NCBI GenBank assembly: GCA_031263015.1
Contig: JAISGN010000008.1
Coordinates: forward strand, 1-64,000
Reading direction: 5' to 3'
DNA: 64,000 nucleotides
Source: Bacteroidales bacterium
Lineage (GTDB): Bacteria > Bacteroidota > Bacteroidia > Bacteroidales > P3
The notes beneath the pieces are model-generated. The model saw only the letters and a program-made list of their open reading frames with translations. It had not been told where the DNA came from and searched no databases. Both the position numbers and the translations under genes were made by a program. Positions 27,602 to 37,360 of this stretch are shown one piece after another (the stretch's first letter is position 1; every line of letters starts with the position of its first letter).

Positions 27602-28042
27602 TTAACTATTAACTTCTTCCGTATTCTTAGCACCCTTATCATTTGATTCTTTTCTACTGTCTATGAAAAGAGTTACATGATTGGAACGTTTTTTAATTCT
27701 ATAACCTCTTCCTTGAGGAGCGGTACGCAGTCTTTTCATTTGACGTCCTCCATCAACAAAAATACTTTTTACATAAAGATCACTATCCTCTATCCTTTTA
27801 CCCTCATTCTTTGCTTGCCAATTTGCAATAGCAGAAAGTAGTAATTTACGAAATTTAAGAGCAGATTCTTTTTGAGTATGCTGCAAAATGGCTAATGCCT
27901 TATCCACATCTACACCTCTTATCGCATCCGCAATTAATCTTGCTTTACGTGGAGAAGAAGGATTATTCACCAACTTAGCCATATAAATTTTTTTCTTTGC
28001 TTCTTTACGAGCTTCTGCAACTATATGTTTTCTTGAACCCAT
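27602..28042 (-). CDS. rplV: 50S ribosomal protein L22
   Basis: 146 aa. The core ([20 protein letters not shown] ... [20 protein letters not shown]) reaches the exit-tunnel hairpin. The C-terminal 20 residues form a charged tail ([15 protein letters not shown]). Confidence 0.97.
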   Translation of the reverse strand: MGSRKHIVAEARKEAKKKIYMAKLVNNPSSPRKARLIADAIRGVDVDKALAILQHTQKESALKFRKLLLSAIANWQAKNEGKRIEDSDLYVKSIFVDGGRQMKRLRTAPQGRGYRIKKRSNHVTLFIDSRKESNDKGAKNTEEVNS

Positions 28043-28054
28043 TTGCGTAATTTT

Positions 28055-28333
28055 TTATTTTTTACCTTTATCTTTCTGTCCTGCATGACCACGGAATATC
28101 CTTGTTGGTGCAAACTCTCCAAGCTTATGTCCTACCATATTCTCGGTTACATACACAGGAATAAATTTATTTCCGTTATGCACTGCTATTGTCAAACCAA
28201 CAAAATCAGGAGATATCATAGATGCTCTTGACCATGTTTTAATTGTAACTTTCTTATTGTTTGCTTGAGCAGCTAAAACTTTTTTTTCCAACTTATAATG
28301 AATATAAGGTCCTTTTTTTAATGAACGGCTCAT
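28055..28333 (-). CDS. rpsS: 30S ribosomal protein S19
   Basis: 92 aa. [20 protein letters not shown] and the signature [20 protein letters not shown]. Placed between rplB and rplV. Confidence 0.97.
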   Translation of the reverse strand: MSRSLKKGPYIHYKLEKKVLAAQANNKKVTIKTWSRASMISPDFVGLTIAVHNGNKFIPVYVTENMVGHKLGEFAPTRIFRGHAGQKDKGKK

Positions 28334-28335
28334 AA

Positions 28336-29160
28336 TTATTTTTTACGTCTTTCTATAATATACTTATCCGAATGCTTATTTGGAGTTCTTGTTTTATATC
28401 CCTTAGATGGAATACCTTTCCTAGAACGAGGGTGTCCACCTGTAGCACGACCTTCACCTCCACCCATTGGGTGATCAACGGGATTCATAACAACGCCTCT
28501 TGTACGAGGTCGCCTACCCAACCATCTAGAACGTCCTGCTTTACCGGAAACCTCTAAATTATGCTCTATATTAGAAACCACTCCAACAGTAGCTCTACAT
28601 GATTGCAATATCATACGAGTCTCTCCGGAAGGCATTTTAACTATTGCATATTTTCCATCTCTTGACATAAGTTGTGCATAAGCGCCTGCGCTACGCACCA
28701 ACTTAGCACCTTGACCAGGATTCAGTTCTATATTATGTATCATAGTTCCAAATGGAATTTCACTTAGGAACAATGTATTTCCTATTTCAGGTGATACCCC
28801 TTTTCCTGAAGATATAGTTTGTCCTACTTTTAATCCATGAGGAGCAAGAATATATCTTTTTTCTCCATCCGCATAAAAAACTAATGCTATACGAGCAGTT
28901 CTATTAGGATCATACTCTATCGTCTTAACAACAGCAGGAATATTATCTTTATCTCGTCCGAAATCTATGAAACGATACATCTTTTTATGACCACCGCCAA
29001 TATAACGCATAGTCATTTTACCCTGATTATTTCTACCACCAGACTTTTTCACTCCATAAACTAAACTCTTTTCAGGCTTAGATGTTGTAATTTCTTCAAA
29101 AGTACTTGCAACCTTAAATCGTTGCCCGGGTGTTGTCGGTTTTAATTTTTTTAAAGCCAT
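28336..29160 (-). CDS. rplB: 50S ribosomal protein L2
   Basis: 274 aa. Contains [20 protein letters not shown] and the peptidyl-transferase-proximal region [20 protein letters not shown]. Binds 23S rRNA domain IV. Confidence 0.97.
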   Translation of the reverse strand: MALKKLKPTTPGQRFKVASTFEEITTSKPEKSLVYGVKKSGGRNNQGKMTMRYIGGGHKKMYRFIDFGRDKDNIPAVVKTIEYDPNRTARIALVFYADGEKRYILAPHGLKVGQTISSGKGVSPEIGNTLFLSEIPFGTMIHNIELNPGQGAKLVRSAGAYAQLMSRDGKYAIVKMPSGETRMILQSCRATVGVVSNIEHNLEVSGKAGRSRWLGRRPRTRGVVMNPVDHPMGGGEGRATGGHPRSRKGIPSKGYKTRTPNKHSDKYIIERRKK

Positions 29161-29169
29161 CTCTCTTTA

Positions 29170-29463
29170 TTAAATATTGCTAAAAAAATCTATTGTATCC
29201 CCTTTGGCTAATGTTACAATAGCCTTCTTGAAAGAATTTGACTGACCTTGTATAAAACCAGATTTAGTATATCTTGATCGGTTTTTACCATCGTAATTCA
29301 TTGTATTGACCTGTTCAACTTTTACACCATACAATAGCTCAACTTCTTTCTTAATCTCTATCTTATTTGCTCGCTTATCAACAATGAAGCCATAACGATT
29401 AGAAAATTTCTCTGTCGTTTTTGTCATCTTTTCTGTAATAATCGGCTTTACTATGATATTCAT
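29170..29463 (-). CDS. rplW: 50S ribosomal protein L23
   Basis: 97 aa. MNIIVKPIITEKMTKTTEKF and KIEIKKEVELLYGVKVEQVN. It sits at the exit-tunnel rim and docks trigger factor and SRP. Confidence 0.96.
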   Translation of the reverse strand: MNIIVKPIITEKMTKTTEKFSNRYGFIVDKRANKIEIKKEVELLYGVKVEQVNTMNYDGKNRSRYTKSGFIQGQSNSFKKAIVTLAKGDTIDFFSNI

Positions 29464-29482
29464 TTATTCTACTTTTTTAATA

Positions 29483-30118
29483 TTACAAATTAGACAATGC
29501 TTTCTCTAATTCCTTAATTGCTGTTTCTGTAATAACTAACTTATTAGCATTTAAAACATCATAAGTATTTATAGAATCCGCATCGGAAACCTTTACCTTT
29601 CTTAAATTACGAGCAGACAAAACAACAGCATTATTCATATTGTTATTCAATATGAATAATATTTTTTTGTCTATTGCATTTAAGTCTGTCAAGACTTTAA
29701 GCATATTTTTTGTCTTTGGCATCTCAAAGTGAAAATCTTCTACAATCATAAGATTATCTTCTTTAACTTTATATGATAGAGCCGAAATACGTGCTAAGCG
29801 CTTAACTTTCTTATTTAACTTGAAATGATAATCTCTTGGTCTTGGTCCGAATGCTCTACCTCCTCCAATAATTGTAGGACTATTAGTATCACCTGCTCTT
29901 GCTCCACCTGTTCCTTTTTGGCGTTTAAGTTTTCTTGTAGAGCCAGAAACTTCTGAACGCTCTTTTGCCTTGTGTGTTCCTTGCCTTTGATTTGCTAAAT
30001 ACTGCTTTACGTCCAACCAAATCACATGATCATTAGGCTCTATTGCGAACAAAGCATCATCAATATTGATAGTTCTATTGCTATCAGTACCATTTATATT
30101 ATAAACTTTTAACTCCAT
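29483..30118 (-). CDS. rplD: 50S ribosomal protein L4
   Basis: 211 aa. The tunnel loop is visible ([20 protein letters not shown]-like stretch [19 protein letters not shown]). In E. coli L4 is the S10 operon autoregulator. The start overlaps the end of rplC by 10 bases. Confidence 0.97.
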   Translation of the reverse strand: MELKVYNINGTDSNRTINIDDALFAIEPNDHVIWLDVKQYLANQRQGTHKAKERSEVSGSTRKLKRQKGTGGARAGDTNSPTIIGGGRAFGPRPRDYHFKLNKKVKRLARISALSYKVKEDNLMIVEDFHFEMPKTKNMLKVLTDLNAIDKKILFILNNNMNNAVVLSARNLRKVKVSDADSINTYDVLNANKLVITETAIKELEKALSNL

Positions 30119-30738
30119 CTCTCAATCTTTAATAAGCTCCCTTTTGCTCCGGGAACAGAACCTTTAACTAATACCAAATTTTTATCTTCAATTATTTTTA
30201 AGATTTGAAGATTTTGTACTTTAACTCTACTTCCGCCAGTACGACCAGCCATTCTCAATCCCTTAAACAATCTTGAAGGGTAAGATGACGCTCCGACTGA
30301 ACCAGGTGCTCTAAGTCTGTCATGCTGACCGTGAGTTTTGTCTCCTACTCCACTGAATCCATGTCTTTTTACTACACCTTGGAAACCTTTACCTTTAGAA
30401 ATTCCAACAACATCAACATATTCTCCTTCCGTAAAGACATTACAAGTTAATGTTTCTCCGAAATTCTTTCTCTCACCTTCTTCGAAACGAGAAAATTCCA
30501 TAACATACCTCTTAGGAGTTGTTTTTGCTTTTTCAAAATGTTTATGCATTGGCTTTGTACAATTTTTTTCTTTTATATCTTCAAAAGCCAATTGAATAGC
30601 ATTATATCCATCCGTTTCTATAGTTTTCACTTGCGTTACTACACAAGGACCAGCTTCAATAACCGTACATGGTTGTTGCTTTCCAGATGCATCATAAATG
30701 CTCGTCATCCCTATTTTTTTTCCTAATAATCCTGACAT
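30109..30738 (-). CDS. rplC: 50S ribosomal protein L3
   Basis: 209 aa. [42 protein letters not shown] and [16 protein letters not shown] cover the fold. The 84-base gap upstream, to rpsJ, has no gene. Confidence 0.97.
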   Translation of the reverse strand: MSGLLGKKIGMTSIYDASGKQQPCTVIEAGPCVVTQVKTIETDGYNAIQLAFEDIKEKNCTKPMHKHFEKAKTTPKRYVMEFSRFEEGERKNFGETLTCNVFTEGEYVDVVGISKGKGFQGVVKRHGFSGVGDKTHGQHDRLRAPGSVGASSYPSRLFKGLRMAGRTGGSRVKVQNLQILKIIEDKNLVLVKGSVPGAKGSLLKIERWS

Positions 30739-30822
30739 TTTTCTTATTTTTTCTCAGCATATTTAATAATAGTGGCTGAATATCTATTTATCTAATATAT
30801 TTTTATCTTATCTAACAATTAA

Positions 30823-31128
30823 TTAAACCTTTATCTCTACTTCTACTCCACTTGGCAATTCCAACTTCATAAGAGCGTCTATAGTTTTTGAAGAACTGCT
30901 ATAAATATCTAACAATCTCTTATAAGAACTCCACTCAAACTGTTCTCTTGATTTTTTATTAACAAAAGTAGAACGATTCACTGTAAAAATCTTTTTGTGT
31001 GTAGGCAATGGTATAGGACCATTTACTGTAGCACCTGCAAGTTTTACAGTCTTAACAATCTTTTCGGCAGACTTATCAACCAAATTATGATCGTATGATT
31101 TTAATTTTATTCTTATTCTCTGACTCAC
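30823..31128 (-). CDS. rpsJ: 30S ribosomal protein S10
   Basis: 101 aa. [20 protein letters not shown] and the loop [20 protein letters not shown] are diagnostic. It follows fusA directly; no tuf gene lies between, as usual in Bacteroidota. Confidence 0.97.
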   Translation of the reverse strand: MSQRIRIKLKSYDHNLVDKSAEKIVKTVKLAGATVNGPIPLPTHKKIFTVNRSTFVNKKSREQFEWSSYKRLLDIYSSSSKTIDALMKLELPSGVEVEIKV

Positions 31129-31150
31129 AACTTATATTATTAATAGTTAT

Positions 31151-33229
31151 TTACTTTTTTAATACTGCTTCTGTTACATCCTTTGGTGCTTCGGCATAAT
31201 GAGAAAATTCCATTGTTGAATTTGCTCTTCCTGAGGTTATTGTTCTCAATGAAGTTACATAACCAAACATTTGAGCCAAAGGCACCTTTGCTTTAACTGC
31301 CTGCACACCTATTTTTGCGGTAATACTTTCCAATATGGCACGCCTACGGTTCAAATCTCCCGTTACATCCCCTAAGTAAGCATCAGGCGTTGTTACTTCA
31401 ACAGACATTATAGGCTCAAGCAATACGGGATGAGATTTTCTCGCTGCTTCCTTAAATGCTATCTTCGCACAAAGTTCAAACGATAACGCATCGGAATCAA
31501 CAGGATGGAAAGACCCGTCTTTCAATACAACTTTCATACTTTCCAATGGAAATCCTGCCAAAACACCATTTTGCATTGCTTGTTTGAAACCCTTCTCTAT
31601 AGATGGTATATACTCTTTCGGAATATTACCTCCTCTAACTTCATTAACAAATTGAAGTCCTTTCGTTCCTTCATCAGCAGGAGAAAGTGAAAATATAATA
31701 TCTGCAAATTTACCTCTACCTCCTGTTTGTTTCTTATAAACCTCTCTATGCTCACAGGACGAAGTTATAGCCTCTTTATAAGCAACCTGAGGAGCACCTT
31801 GATTGCACTCTACATTAAATTCACGCCTCATTCTATCCATTATAATGTCAAGATGTAACTCACCCATACCTTTCATAATGGTTTGTCCTGAATTTTCATC
31901 CGTAGAGATACTCAATGTAGGGTCTTCTTCTGACAATTTAACCAAAGCATTATTGAATTTATCCAAATCCGCTTGTTTTGTAGGCTCTATTGCTATAGAA
32001 ATAACAGGTTCGGGAAATGTCATTGATTCTAATATAATAGGATGATTCTCATCACAGAGAGTATTTCCTGTCTTTATCTCCTTAAAACCAACAGCGGCAC
32101 CTATATCTCCTGCTTCTATTCTATCCAATGGATTTTGTTTATTGGCGTGCATCTGCATTATACGGGATATACGCTCTTTTTTCCCTGTTGAAGCATTGAA
32201 CACATAAGAACCAGCATCCAAAGAACCGGAATAAACACGGAAAAAACATATACGACCAACATAAGGATCTGTTGCTATCTTAAATGCAAGAGCTGAAAAA
32301 GGAGCCTTTACATCAACCTTACGAGTTATTTTTTCTTCTGTTTTAGGATTTATTCCTTCTACTTCTGGTATTTCGACCGGACTTGGCAAAAAAGCACAAA
32401 CAGCATCAATAAGATTCTGCACACCTTTATTTTTAAACGATGAGCCACAAAGAACAGGAGTAATTCTCATCTCACAAGTTGCCTTGCGTATCTGATAAAT
32501 CATCTCTTCTTCCGTTATGCTGTTTTCATCTTCCATATATCTTGCAAGCAATTCATCGTCTTCTTCGGCTACACCCTCTATCAACGCTTTACGATATTTT
32601 GCTGCTATTTCTTTCAAATCTTCGGGCATTGGAATCTCATACATCTTCATTCCGTTTGACTCTTCGTCATACATCAATGCCTTATTTGAAATCAAATCTA
32701 TAACACCCTTAAACATATCCTCCTGTCCTATTGGTATCTGCAATGGAATAGGATTTGCTCCAAGACGCTCTTTTATTTGATTTACTACACTAAAGAAATC
32801 CGCACCTGCTCTGTCCATCTTATTAATAAAGCCTATGCGAGGTACATTATATTTATCTGCTTGTCTCCATACTGTTTCACTTTGAGGCTCTACACCTCCT
32901 ACGGCACAAAACAAAGCAACCGCTCCGTCAAGAACACGCAATGAACGTTCTACCTCAACAGTAAAATCAACGTGTCCCGGAGTATCTATAATATTTATCT
33001 TAAACTGATTGTTATTATATTTCCAAAATACAGTTGTTGCAGCGGAAGTAATAGTAATACCTCTTTCCTGTTCCTGTGCCATCCAGTCCATTGTTGCAGC
33101 ACCTTCATGCACTTCACCTATCTTATAACTCTTACCGGTGTAGAACAATATACGCTCGGTAGTTGTAGTCTTACCTGCGTCTATGTGAGCCATTATACCT
33201 ATGTTCCGCGTAAAGTGTAAATCCGACAT
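31151..33229 (-). CDS. fusA: Elongation factor G
   Basis: 692 aa GTPase catalysing ribosomal translocation. G1 is [20 protein letters not shown]3 DTPGHVDF and G4 [10 protein letters not shown]; domains II-V follow to the usual length. The frame stays open upstream into rpsG, but [17 protein letters not shown] (start 33229) is the conventional start and leaves a 28-base gap after rpsG. Confidence 0.97.
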   Translation of the reverse strand: MSDLHFTRNIGIMAHIDAGKTTTTERILFYTGKSYKIGEVHEGAATMDWMAQEQERGITITSAATTVFWKYNNNQFKINIIDTPGHVDFTVEVERSLRVLDGAVALFCAVGGVEPQSETVWRQADKYNVPRIGFINKMDRAGADFFSVVNQIKERLGANPIPLQIPIGQEDMFKGVIDLISNKALMYDEESNGMKMYEIPMPEDLKEIAAKYRKALIEGVAEEDDELLARYMEDENSITEEEMIYQIRKATCEMRITPVLCGSSFKNKGVQNLIDAVCAFLPSPVEIPEVEGINPKTEEKITRKVDVKAPFSALAFKIATDPYVGRICFFRVYSGSLDAGSYVFNASTGKKERISRIMQMHANKQNPLDRIEAGDIGAAVGFKEIKTGNTLCDENHPIILESMTFPEPVISIAIEPTKQADLDKFNNALVKLSEEDPTLSISTDENSGQTIMKGMGELHLDIIMDRMRREFNVECNQGAPQVAYKEAITSSCEHREVYKKQTGGRGKFADIIFSLSPADEGTKGLQFVNEVRGGNIPKEYIPSIEKGFKQAMQNGVLAGFPLESMKVVLKDGSFHPVDSDALSFELCAKIAFKEAARKSHPVLLEPIMSVEVTTPDAYLGDVTGDLNRRRAILESITAKIGVQAVKAKVPLAQMFGYVTSLRTITSGRANSTMEFSHYAEAPKDVTEAVLKK

Positions 33230-33257
33230 ATAATATATTTCCTTACTGTATTTATAA

Positions 33258-33725
33258 TTAGAATCTGAAATGGGAGAATGCTTTGTTTGCCTCTGCCATT
33301 CTGTGAATATCTTCTTTTTTCTTAAACGCAGCACCTTCTTCTTTAAATGCTGCCAATATCTCTCCTGCAAGTCGCAATGACATTGTTTTTTCATTACGCT
33401 TACGTGCAAAGCCTATCAAATTCTTCATACCCATTGATTGTTTTCTGTCAGGGCGAATCTCAGAAGGTATCTGAAATGTGGCTCCACCTATTCTACGACT
33501 TCTTACCTCAACATTAGGCGTTACATTTGCCAATGCTTTTTTCCATACATCCAAGCCGTTTTCATTAGATTTCTCGGATACAATATCAATTGCGTTATAA
33601 AAAATGTTATATGCTATTGTCTTCTTGCCTTCAAGCATAATATTATTAACAAACTTTGTAACCAAAGTATCATTGAACTTTGGATCAGGAAGAATGATTC
33701 TCTTTTTTGGTTTTGCTTTTCTCAT
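33258..33725 (-). CDS. rpsG: 30S ribosomal protein S7
   Basis: 155 aa. [20 protein letters not shown] and the long helix [20 protein letters not shown]. Second gene of the str section. Confidence 0.97.
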   Translation of the reverse strand: MRKAKPKKRIILPDPKFNDTLVTKFVNNIMLEGKKTIAYNIFYNAIDIVSEKSNENGLDVWKKALANVTPNVEVRSRRIGGATFQIPSEIRPDRKQSMGMKNLIGFARKRNEKTMSLRLAGEILAAFKEEGAAFKKKEDIHRMAEANKAFSHFRF

Positions 33726-33752
33726 CTTGCTATCTTTCCTTCTGTGTTAATT

Positions 33753-34136
33753 TTATTTCTTAGCGTCTTTTGGTCTTTTTGCTCCGTATTTTGAACGGCG
33801 TTGCTTTCTTCCATCAACGCCAGCAGTATCCAAAGCACCACGAATTATGTGATAACGAACACCTGGTAAGTCTTTAACCCTGCCTCCTCTAATCATAACG
33901 ATAGAGTGTTCCTGCAAATTATGACCTTCGCCCGGAATATACGCATTCACCTCTTTGCCATTGGTAAGTTTCACTCTGGCTACTTTACGCATCGCAGAAT
34001 TAGGCTTCTTAGGTGTAGTTGTATAAACCCTCGTGCAAACTCCTCTTCTTTGAGGACAAGAGTCCAAAGCAGGAGATTTACTCTTGTATTCTAACTTCTG
34101 ACGTCCTTTACGGACTAACTGCTGAATTGTTGGCAT
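33753..34136 (-). CDS. rpsL: 30S ribosomal protein S12
   Basis: 127 aa. The decoding-centre loops [15 protein letters not shown] and [14 protein letters not shown] keep the wild-type lysines whose substitution gives streptomycin resistance elsewhere. First gene of the superoperon, with a promoter box 62 bases upstream. Confidence 0.97.
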   Translation of the reverse strand: MPTIQQLVRKGRQKLEYKSKSPALDSCPQRRGVCTRVYTTTPKKPNSAMRKVARVKLTNGKEVNAYIPGEGHNLQEHSIVMIRGGRVKDLPGVRYHIIRGALDTAGVDGRKQRRSKYGAKRPKDAKK

Positions 34137-34197
34137 ATCTTATTATGTTACGCTTTTATTCTATTTTTATATTACATTTTTCCGAAAATTCGGGCTG

Positions 34198-34205
34198 CAA
34201 AAGTA
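34198..34205 (-). promoter_or_regulatory. Promoter -7 box of the rpsL superoperon
   Basis: TACTTTTG on the minus strand matches TAnnTTTG. The predicted 5' end can form a small CCGAA/TTCGG hairpin. Confidence 0.65.
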
Positions 34206-34567
34206 CAACTTTTTTTTCAACTAACAAACATTTAGCATCAAAAAGTGCTTAACGCTTATCAATTATTGTCATTTTTAACCGAAGAACCAATGTTCCCAAA
34301 CCACAGCCAATGGTTTTAAGAATAAATCTTGCCGATATGCAACCCTATTTGATTGGCGGATGCCCAAGAAATAATTATATCTAACGCAAGACACGTGTTT
34401 TTCGGGCTGCAAAGGTATAACATTATTTTTGATTACGCAAGCATTAAATCAAAAAAAATTCATTTTAAAGCAAAAACCAACGTTTCCAAACCAAATTATA
34501 CCGCATTTCTTTGCCCGCAACAACAACTCAAAACAGCCTTCTACAACACGGAAATCTGGCTTCAACG
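34206..34567. other. Gene-free interval upstream of rpsL
   Basis: No supportable gene. It holds a second minus-strand -7 box (TACCTTTG, 34410-34417) in the same context as the rpsL promoter (TTCGGGCTGCAAA on the plus strand at both sites, 212 bases apart). Weak CCAA/TTGG hairpins are also present. A distal promoter or short leader RNA for the superoperon is possible. Confidence 0.4.
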
Positions 34568-35176
34568 CTATGGAAGGTCGTCCGTGTATAACTCAAAGCG
34601 GCTTACGTCTGCCGATTGCACCGCTTCATAACTCCTAAACAACCTAAGATAATAATCAACCCTTGCTTGGGGCGCTTTAAAAAAGATTTCATACCCAGTG
34701 GAAGTAGGTCCCAACTCATTAATACTTAGTTCCGCCATCGTGGAAAGCCAGTCCATCTGGTTGAAAAGCACGTGCATATTACGCAAAGCCAAAGAAAGAA
34801 ACATCCGATTGCCGATAGAGTCGGGGCGAATGAAGAGTGCGCTGCCGCCATAGTGGAAAACATAGTCTTTTTTCACCAAAGCATCAATCAGAAACTGCTG
34901 TTTGTCGGGCGGAAGGCTCACAACATAATCACCATAGAACATCATAGTAACGTGAAGACCGACTTCATTGATAATACGAAAAGCCTCCCGTGCATTAACA
35001 TTTGGTTTCAGATTAACGATTACTTCTTCCATCCCATCCCATTCTTGGTTTGGGTTGTTATTATCTTCGCTTTCGCAACTTTGAAAGCCGACAACAGCCA
35101 TCGGCAACGCCATTAGGAGGCATACAAACTTGGTTATGCCGCCTGCAAAAGTCCTTTTAAAAAAATTTTTTCTCAT
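34568..35176 (-). CDS. Tandem-paralogue lipoprotein, copy 3 (unknown function)
   Basis: 202 aa. An N-terminal hydrophobic segment ends in VVGFQSC, a lipobox of the loose Bacteroidota kind, followed by acidic ESED that resembles a surface-export signal. Mature part: two regions shared by all three paralogues, INEV..PVTMM-like / YGDYVVSLPPDKQQFLIDAL, then GNRMFLSLALRNMH and a C-terminal region ending TDDLP. No known domain recognised. The signal regions of the three copies are nearly identical while mature parts diverge. It follows copy 2 after 50 bases and has no promoter box of its own, so it probably depends on readthrough. Confidence 0.8.
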   Translation of the reverse strand: MRKNFFKRTFAGGITKFVCLLMALPMAVVGFQSCESEDNNNPNQEWDGMEEVIVNLKPNVNAREAFRIINEVGLHVTMMFYGDYVVSLPPDKQQFLIDALVKKDYVFHYGGSALFIRPDSIGNRMFLSLALRNMHVLFNQMDWLSTMAELSINELGPTSTGYEIFFKAPQARVDYYLRLFRSYEAVQSADVSRFELYTDDLP

Positions 35177-35226
35177 AATATTTATAATTTAACTTCATTT
35201 AATAACAACGACACGCACTTTCAACG

Positions 35227-35835
35227 CTATGGAAGGGCGTTCTTATAGTAATTAATGCCGTTTCTGTCTGCCGATTCCACCGCTTCATATCTCTTAAACA
35301 AAGTAAGATAGTAATAAATCTCGCTTTCCGGCACCTGAAAAAAGATTATATGCCCTATCGAAGCAGTTTCCGATTCCATAATACCTAATTCCGCCATCGT
35401 AGAAAGCCAATCCGTCTGGTTGGAAAGCAAGTGCATATTCAACAAAACCAAAGAAAGAAACATCTGATTGCCCACAACATCGGGACCAAAGGCTATTTCG
35501 CCGCTGCCACTCTTGAGAATATAGTCTTTTTTCTTCAAAACATCAATCAGAGCCTTCTGTTTATCGGGCGGAAGGCTCACAACATAATCACCATAGTACA
35601 TCATAGTAACGGGAAGTTTGACTTCATTGATAATACGAAAAGCATACCGTATTTTAGTATTTGGTTTTAGATTCACCACTACTTCATCCGTTGCTTCCGT
35701 TACTTGATTAGGTTGGTTATCATCTTCGCTTTGGCAACTTTGAAAGCCGACAACAGCCATCGGCAACGCCATTAGGAGGCATACAATCTTGATTATGCCG
35801 CCTGCAAAAGTCCTTTTAAAAATTTTTTTTCTCAT
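35227..35835 (-). CDS. Tandem-paralogue lipoprotein, copy 2 (unknown function)
   Basis: 202 aa, exactly the length of its neighbours. Signal VVGFQSC is followed by QSEDDNQ, an acidic start suited to surface display. Shared motifs are INEVKLPVTMMYYGDYVVSL, PPDKQKALIDVLKKKDYI, GNQMFLSLVLLNMHLLSNQ and DWLSTMAELGI. It is closest to copy 3. The -7 box upstream is degenerate (TGATTTTG). No function assigned. Confidence 0.8.
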   Translation of the reverse strand: MRKKIFKRTFAGGIIKIVCLLMALPMAVVGFQSCQSEDDNQPNQVTEATDEVVVNLKPNTKIRYAFRIINEVKLPVTMMYYGDYVVSLPPDKQKALIDVLKKKDYILKSGSGEIAFGPDVVGNQMFLSLVLLNMHLLSNQTDWLSTMAELGIMESETASIGHIIFFQVPESEIYYYLTLFKRYEAVESADRNGINYYKNALP

Positions 35836-35920
35836 AATATTTATAATTTAACTTCATTTAATAACTGCAAAATCAGGTTTTTATTTTTTAATACGCCCTT
35901 TCAACGCCGTAAAATCAAAT

Positions 35921-35961
35921 AATGTCGGTGCGACACGCACTAATGTCGGTGCGACACGCAC
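35921..35961. repeat. B hairpin repeats, tandem pair
   Basis: Two copies of AATGTCGGTGCGACACGCAC (35921-35940 and 35942-35961) sit between lipoprotein copies 1 and 2. Each contains the GTGCG-ACA-CGCAC hairpin. A half copy (CGACACGCAC, 35209-35218) lies between copies 2 and 3. Confidence 0.75.
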
Positions 35962-35969
35962 TTTCAACG

Positions 35970-36578
35970 CTATGGAAGGTCGTCAGGATATGCCCAATCT
36001 TGGGAAGGATACGCCGATTGCACCGCTTCATAAGTCTTAAACGCCATAACATAATAATCAGCCGTCCATTTAGGTATCTCGAAAGTAAGTTCGTAGCCAC
36101 CCGAAGCAGTATCCGATTCCTTAATACTTAGTTCGGTCATCGTGGAAAGCCAGTCCGACTGGTTGGAACGCAGGTCCATATCATACAAAACCAAAGAAAG
36201 AAACATCTGATTGCCCACAGCATCGGGGCGAATGCGGATTGTGCTGCTGTCATTCCTGTGAATATAGTTTTTATCCATCAGAACATCAATCAGAATCTGC
36301 TGATTGGCGGGCGGAAGGCTCACAACATAATTATTATGCGTCATTTTGGAGACGGGAAGGCTGAATTCGTTTATAAAATTAAAAGCATCCCGTGCTTTGA
36401 TATCAGGTTTCAGCACGACGATAACCTGTTCGCTGGGGTTTAATTCTTCGTTTCGGCGGTAATCATAGTCGTTTTCGCAACTTTGAAAGCCGACAACAGC
36501 CATCGGCAACGCCATTAGGATGCATACAAACCTGATTATGCCGCCTGCAAAAGTCCTTTTGAAAAAATTTTCTCTCAT
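35970..36578 (-). CDS. Tandem-paralogue lipoprotein, copy 1 (unknown function)
   Basis: 202 aa, first in transcription order and the most diverged. Signal VVGFQSC is followed by ENDYDYR. Shared blocks: FNFINEFSLPVSKMTHNNYV, SLPPANQQILIDVLMDKNYI, GNQMFLSLVLYDMDLRSNQ, WLSTMTELSI and the C-terminal PDDLP. A TAATTTTG -7 box at 36611-36618 makes it the likely promoter-proximal gene of a three-gene unit. Likely outer-membrane lipoprotein; function unknown. Confidence 0.8.
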   Translation of the reverse strand: MRENFFKRTFAGGIIRFVCILMALPMAVVGFQSCENDYDYRRNEELNPSEQVIVVLKPDIKARDAFNFINEFSLPVSKMTHNNYVVSLPPANQQILIDVLMDKNYIHRNDSSTIRIRPDAVGNQMFLSLVLYDMDLRSNQSDWLSTMTELSIKESDTASGGYELTFEIPKWTADYYVMAFKTYEAVQSAYPSQDWAYPDDLP

Positions 36579-36610
36579 AATGCTATAAATTTAACCTTCT
36601 TTAATAACTG

Positions 36611-36618
36611 CAAAATTA
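36611..36618 (-). promoter_or_regulatory. Promoter -7 box of the lipoprotein triplet
   Basis: TAATTTTG on the minus strand, 33 bases before lipoprotein copy 1. Confidence 0.55.
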
Positions 36619-36640
36619 GGTTTTTATTTTTTAATACGCC

Positions 36641-37290
36641 CTTCCAACGGCATACTCCTTTATTATATAGGCATATATCTTCCTTTCATACGCCAACAAC
36701 TTTACTATACGGGCATACACCTTTATTATACGGGCATACGACTTCCTTTCATACGCCAACAACTTCCTGCCAACGCCGCAAAATCAAATAATGTCTGTGC
36801 GACACGCACCTTTCATTCATCTATAATCAAGTTTCATTCATCCAAAATCAAATAATATTCATCTGTAATCAAATAAGGTTGGGTGAAACATCGTATGTTT
36901 TCGGGCAAAACATCGTATGTTTCGGGTCAAAACATCGTATGTTTCGGGCGGAAACATCGTATGTTTCACCCAACCAAATCAAATTCTACGGGAACGAAAG
37001 CAAATCCTGCACGAACGAAACTTGATTTTAGATGAATGAAAGGGCTTTTTAAATGGAAAGAAAGCAAGTTGTATGCCCATATAATAAAGTTGTATGCGGT
37101 TGGAAGGAAGTTTTACGGCGTTGGCACAAAGGTTGGCGGCATTGAAAGGAAGTTTTATACCTATATAATAAAGGTATATGCCGTTGAAAGGAAGATTTAG
37201 GGCGTTGGAACAAAGGTTTGCGGCGTTGGCACAAAGGTTGATGGCGTTGTAAGGAAGTCGTATGCTCATATAATAAAGTTGTATGCGGTT
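36641..37290. repeat. Nested inverted-repeat island
   Basis: About 650 bases without a credible gene. Outer arms are arrays of modules of the type CTTTATTATAT-GGCATA-CTTCC-AACGCC: for example 36641-36688 is matched in inverse orientation at about 37242-37289, with further copies near 37068-37200. A middle pair, 36809-36839 and 37013-37043, is complementary over 29 of 31 bases. An inner pair, 36877-36891 and 36961-36975, is a perfect 15-bp match (GGTTGGGTGAAACAT). At the centre is the 22-bp array. A B hairpin lies at 36790-36809. The minus-strand frame at 36979-37269 is only a translation of these modules. Confidence 0.8.
36886..36966. repeat. Four palindromes at 22-bp period
   Basis: AAACATCGTATGTTT occurs at 36886, 36908, 36930 and 36952, exactly 22 bp apart, with 7-bp linkers beginning TCGGG or CGGG. 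Each is an AAACAT/ATGTTT palindrome around CGT. Spacing of about two helical turns would place each on the same DNA face. Confidence 0.85.
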
Positions 37291-37308
37291 GGAAGCAAAG
37301 ATTTTTAT

Positions 37309-37316
37309 TAACTTTG
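37309..37316 (+). promoter_or_regulatory. Promoter -7 box of tilS
   Basis: TAACTTTG matches TAnnTTTG, 44 bases before tilS. Confidence 0.6.
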
Positions 37317-37360
37317 CGGCGTTTTATGGGGGCGAAACCAAATATTAATACCGCTAAACG

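Noticed and set aside
33230-33409. 60-codon N-terminal extension of EF-G
   Set aside because: It overlaps rpsG and is absent from the EF-G family; MSDLHFTRN is the normal start.
34206-34400. Possible small gene between the two rpsL promoters
   Set aside because: No frame of convincing length or composition on either strand.
36886-36966. Possible CRISPR array
   Set aside because: The period is 22 bp with near-identical 7-bp linkers; real spacers are about 30 bp and unique.
36979-37269. Minus-strand 96-codon frame with repeated LPFNAANLCANA-like peptides
   Set aside because: The repetitive peptide is a by-product of the inverted-repeat modules. The frame has no promoter and overlaps both a 31-base palindrome arm and the modules.
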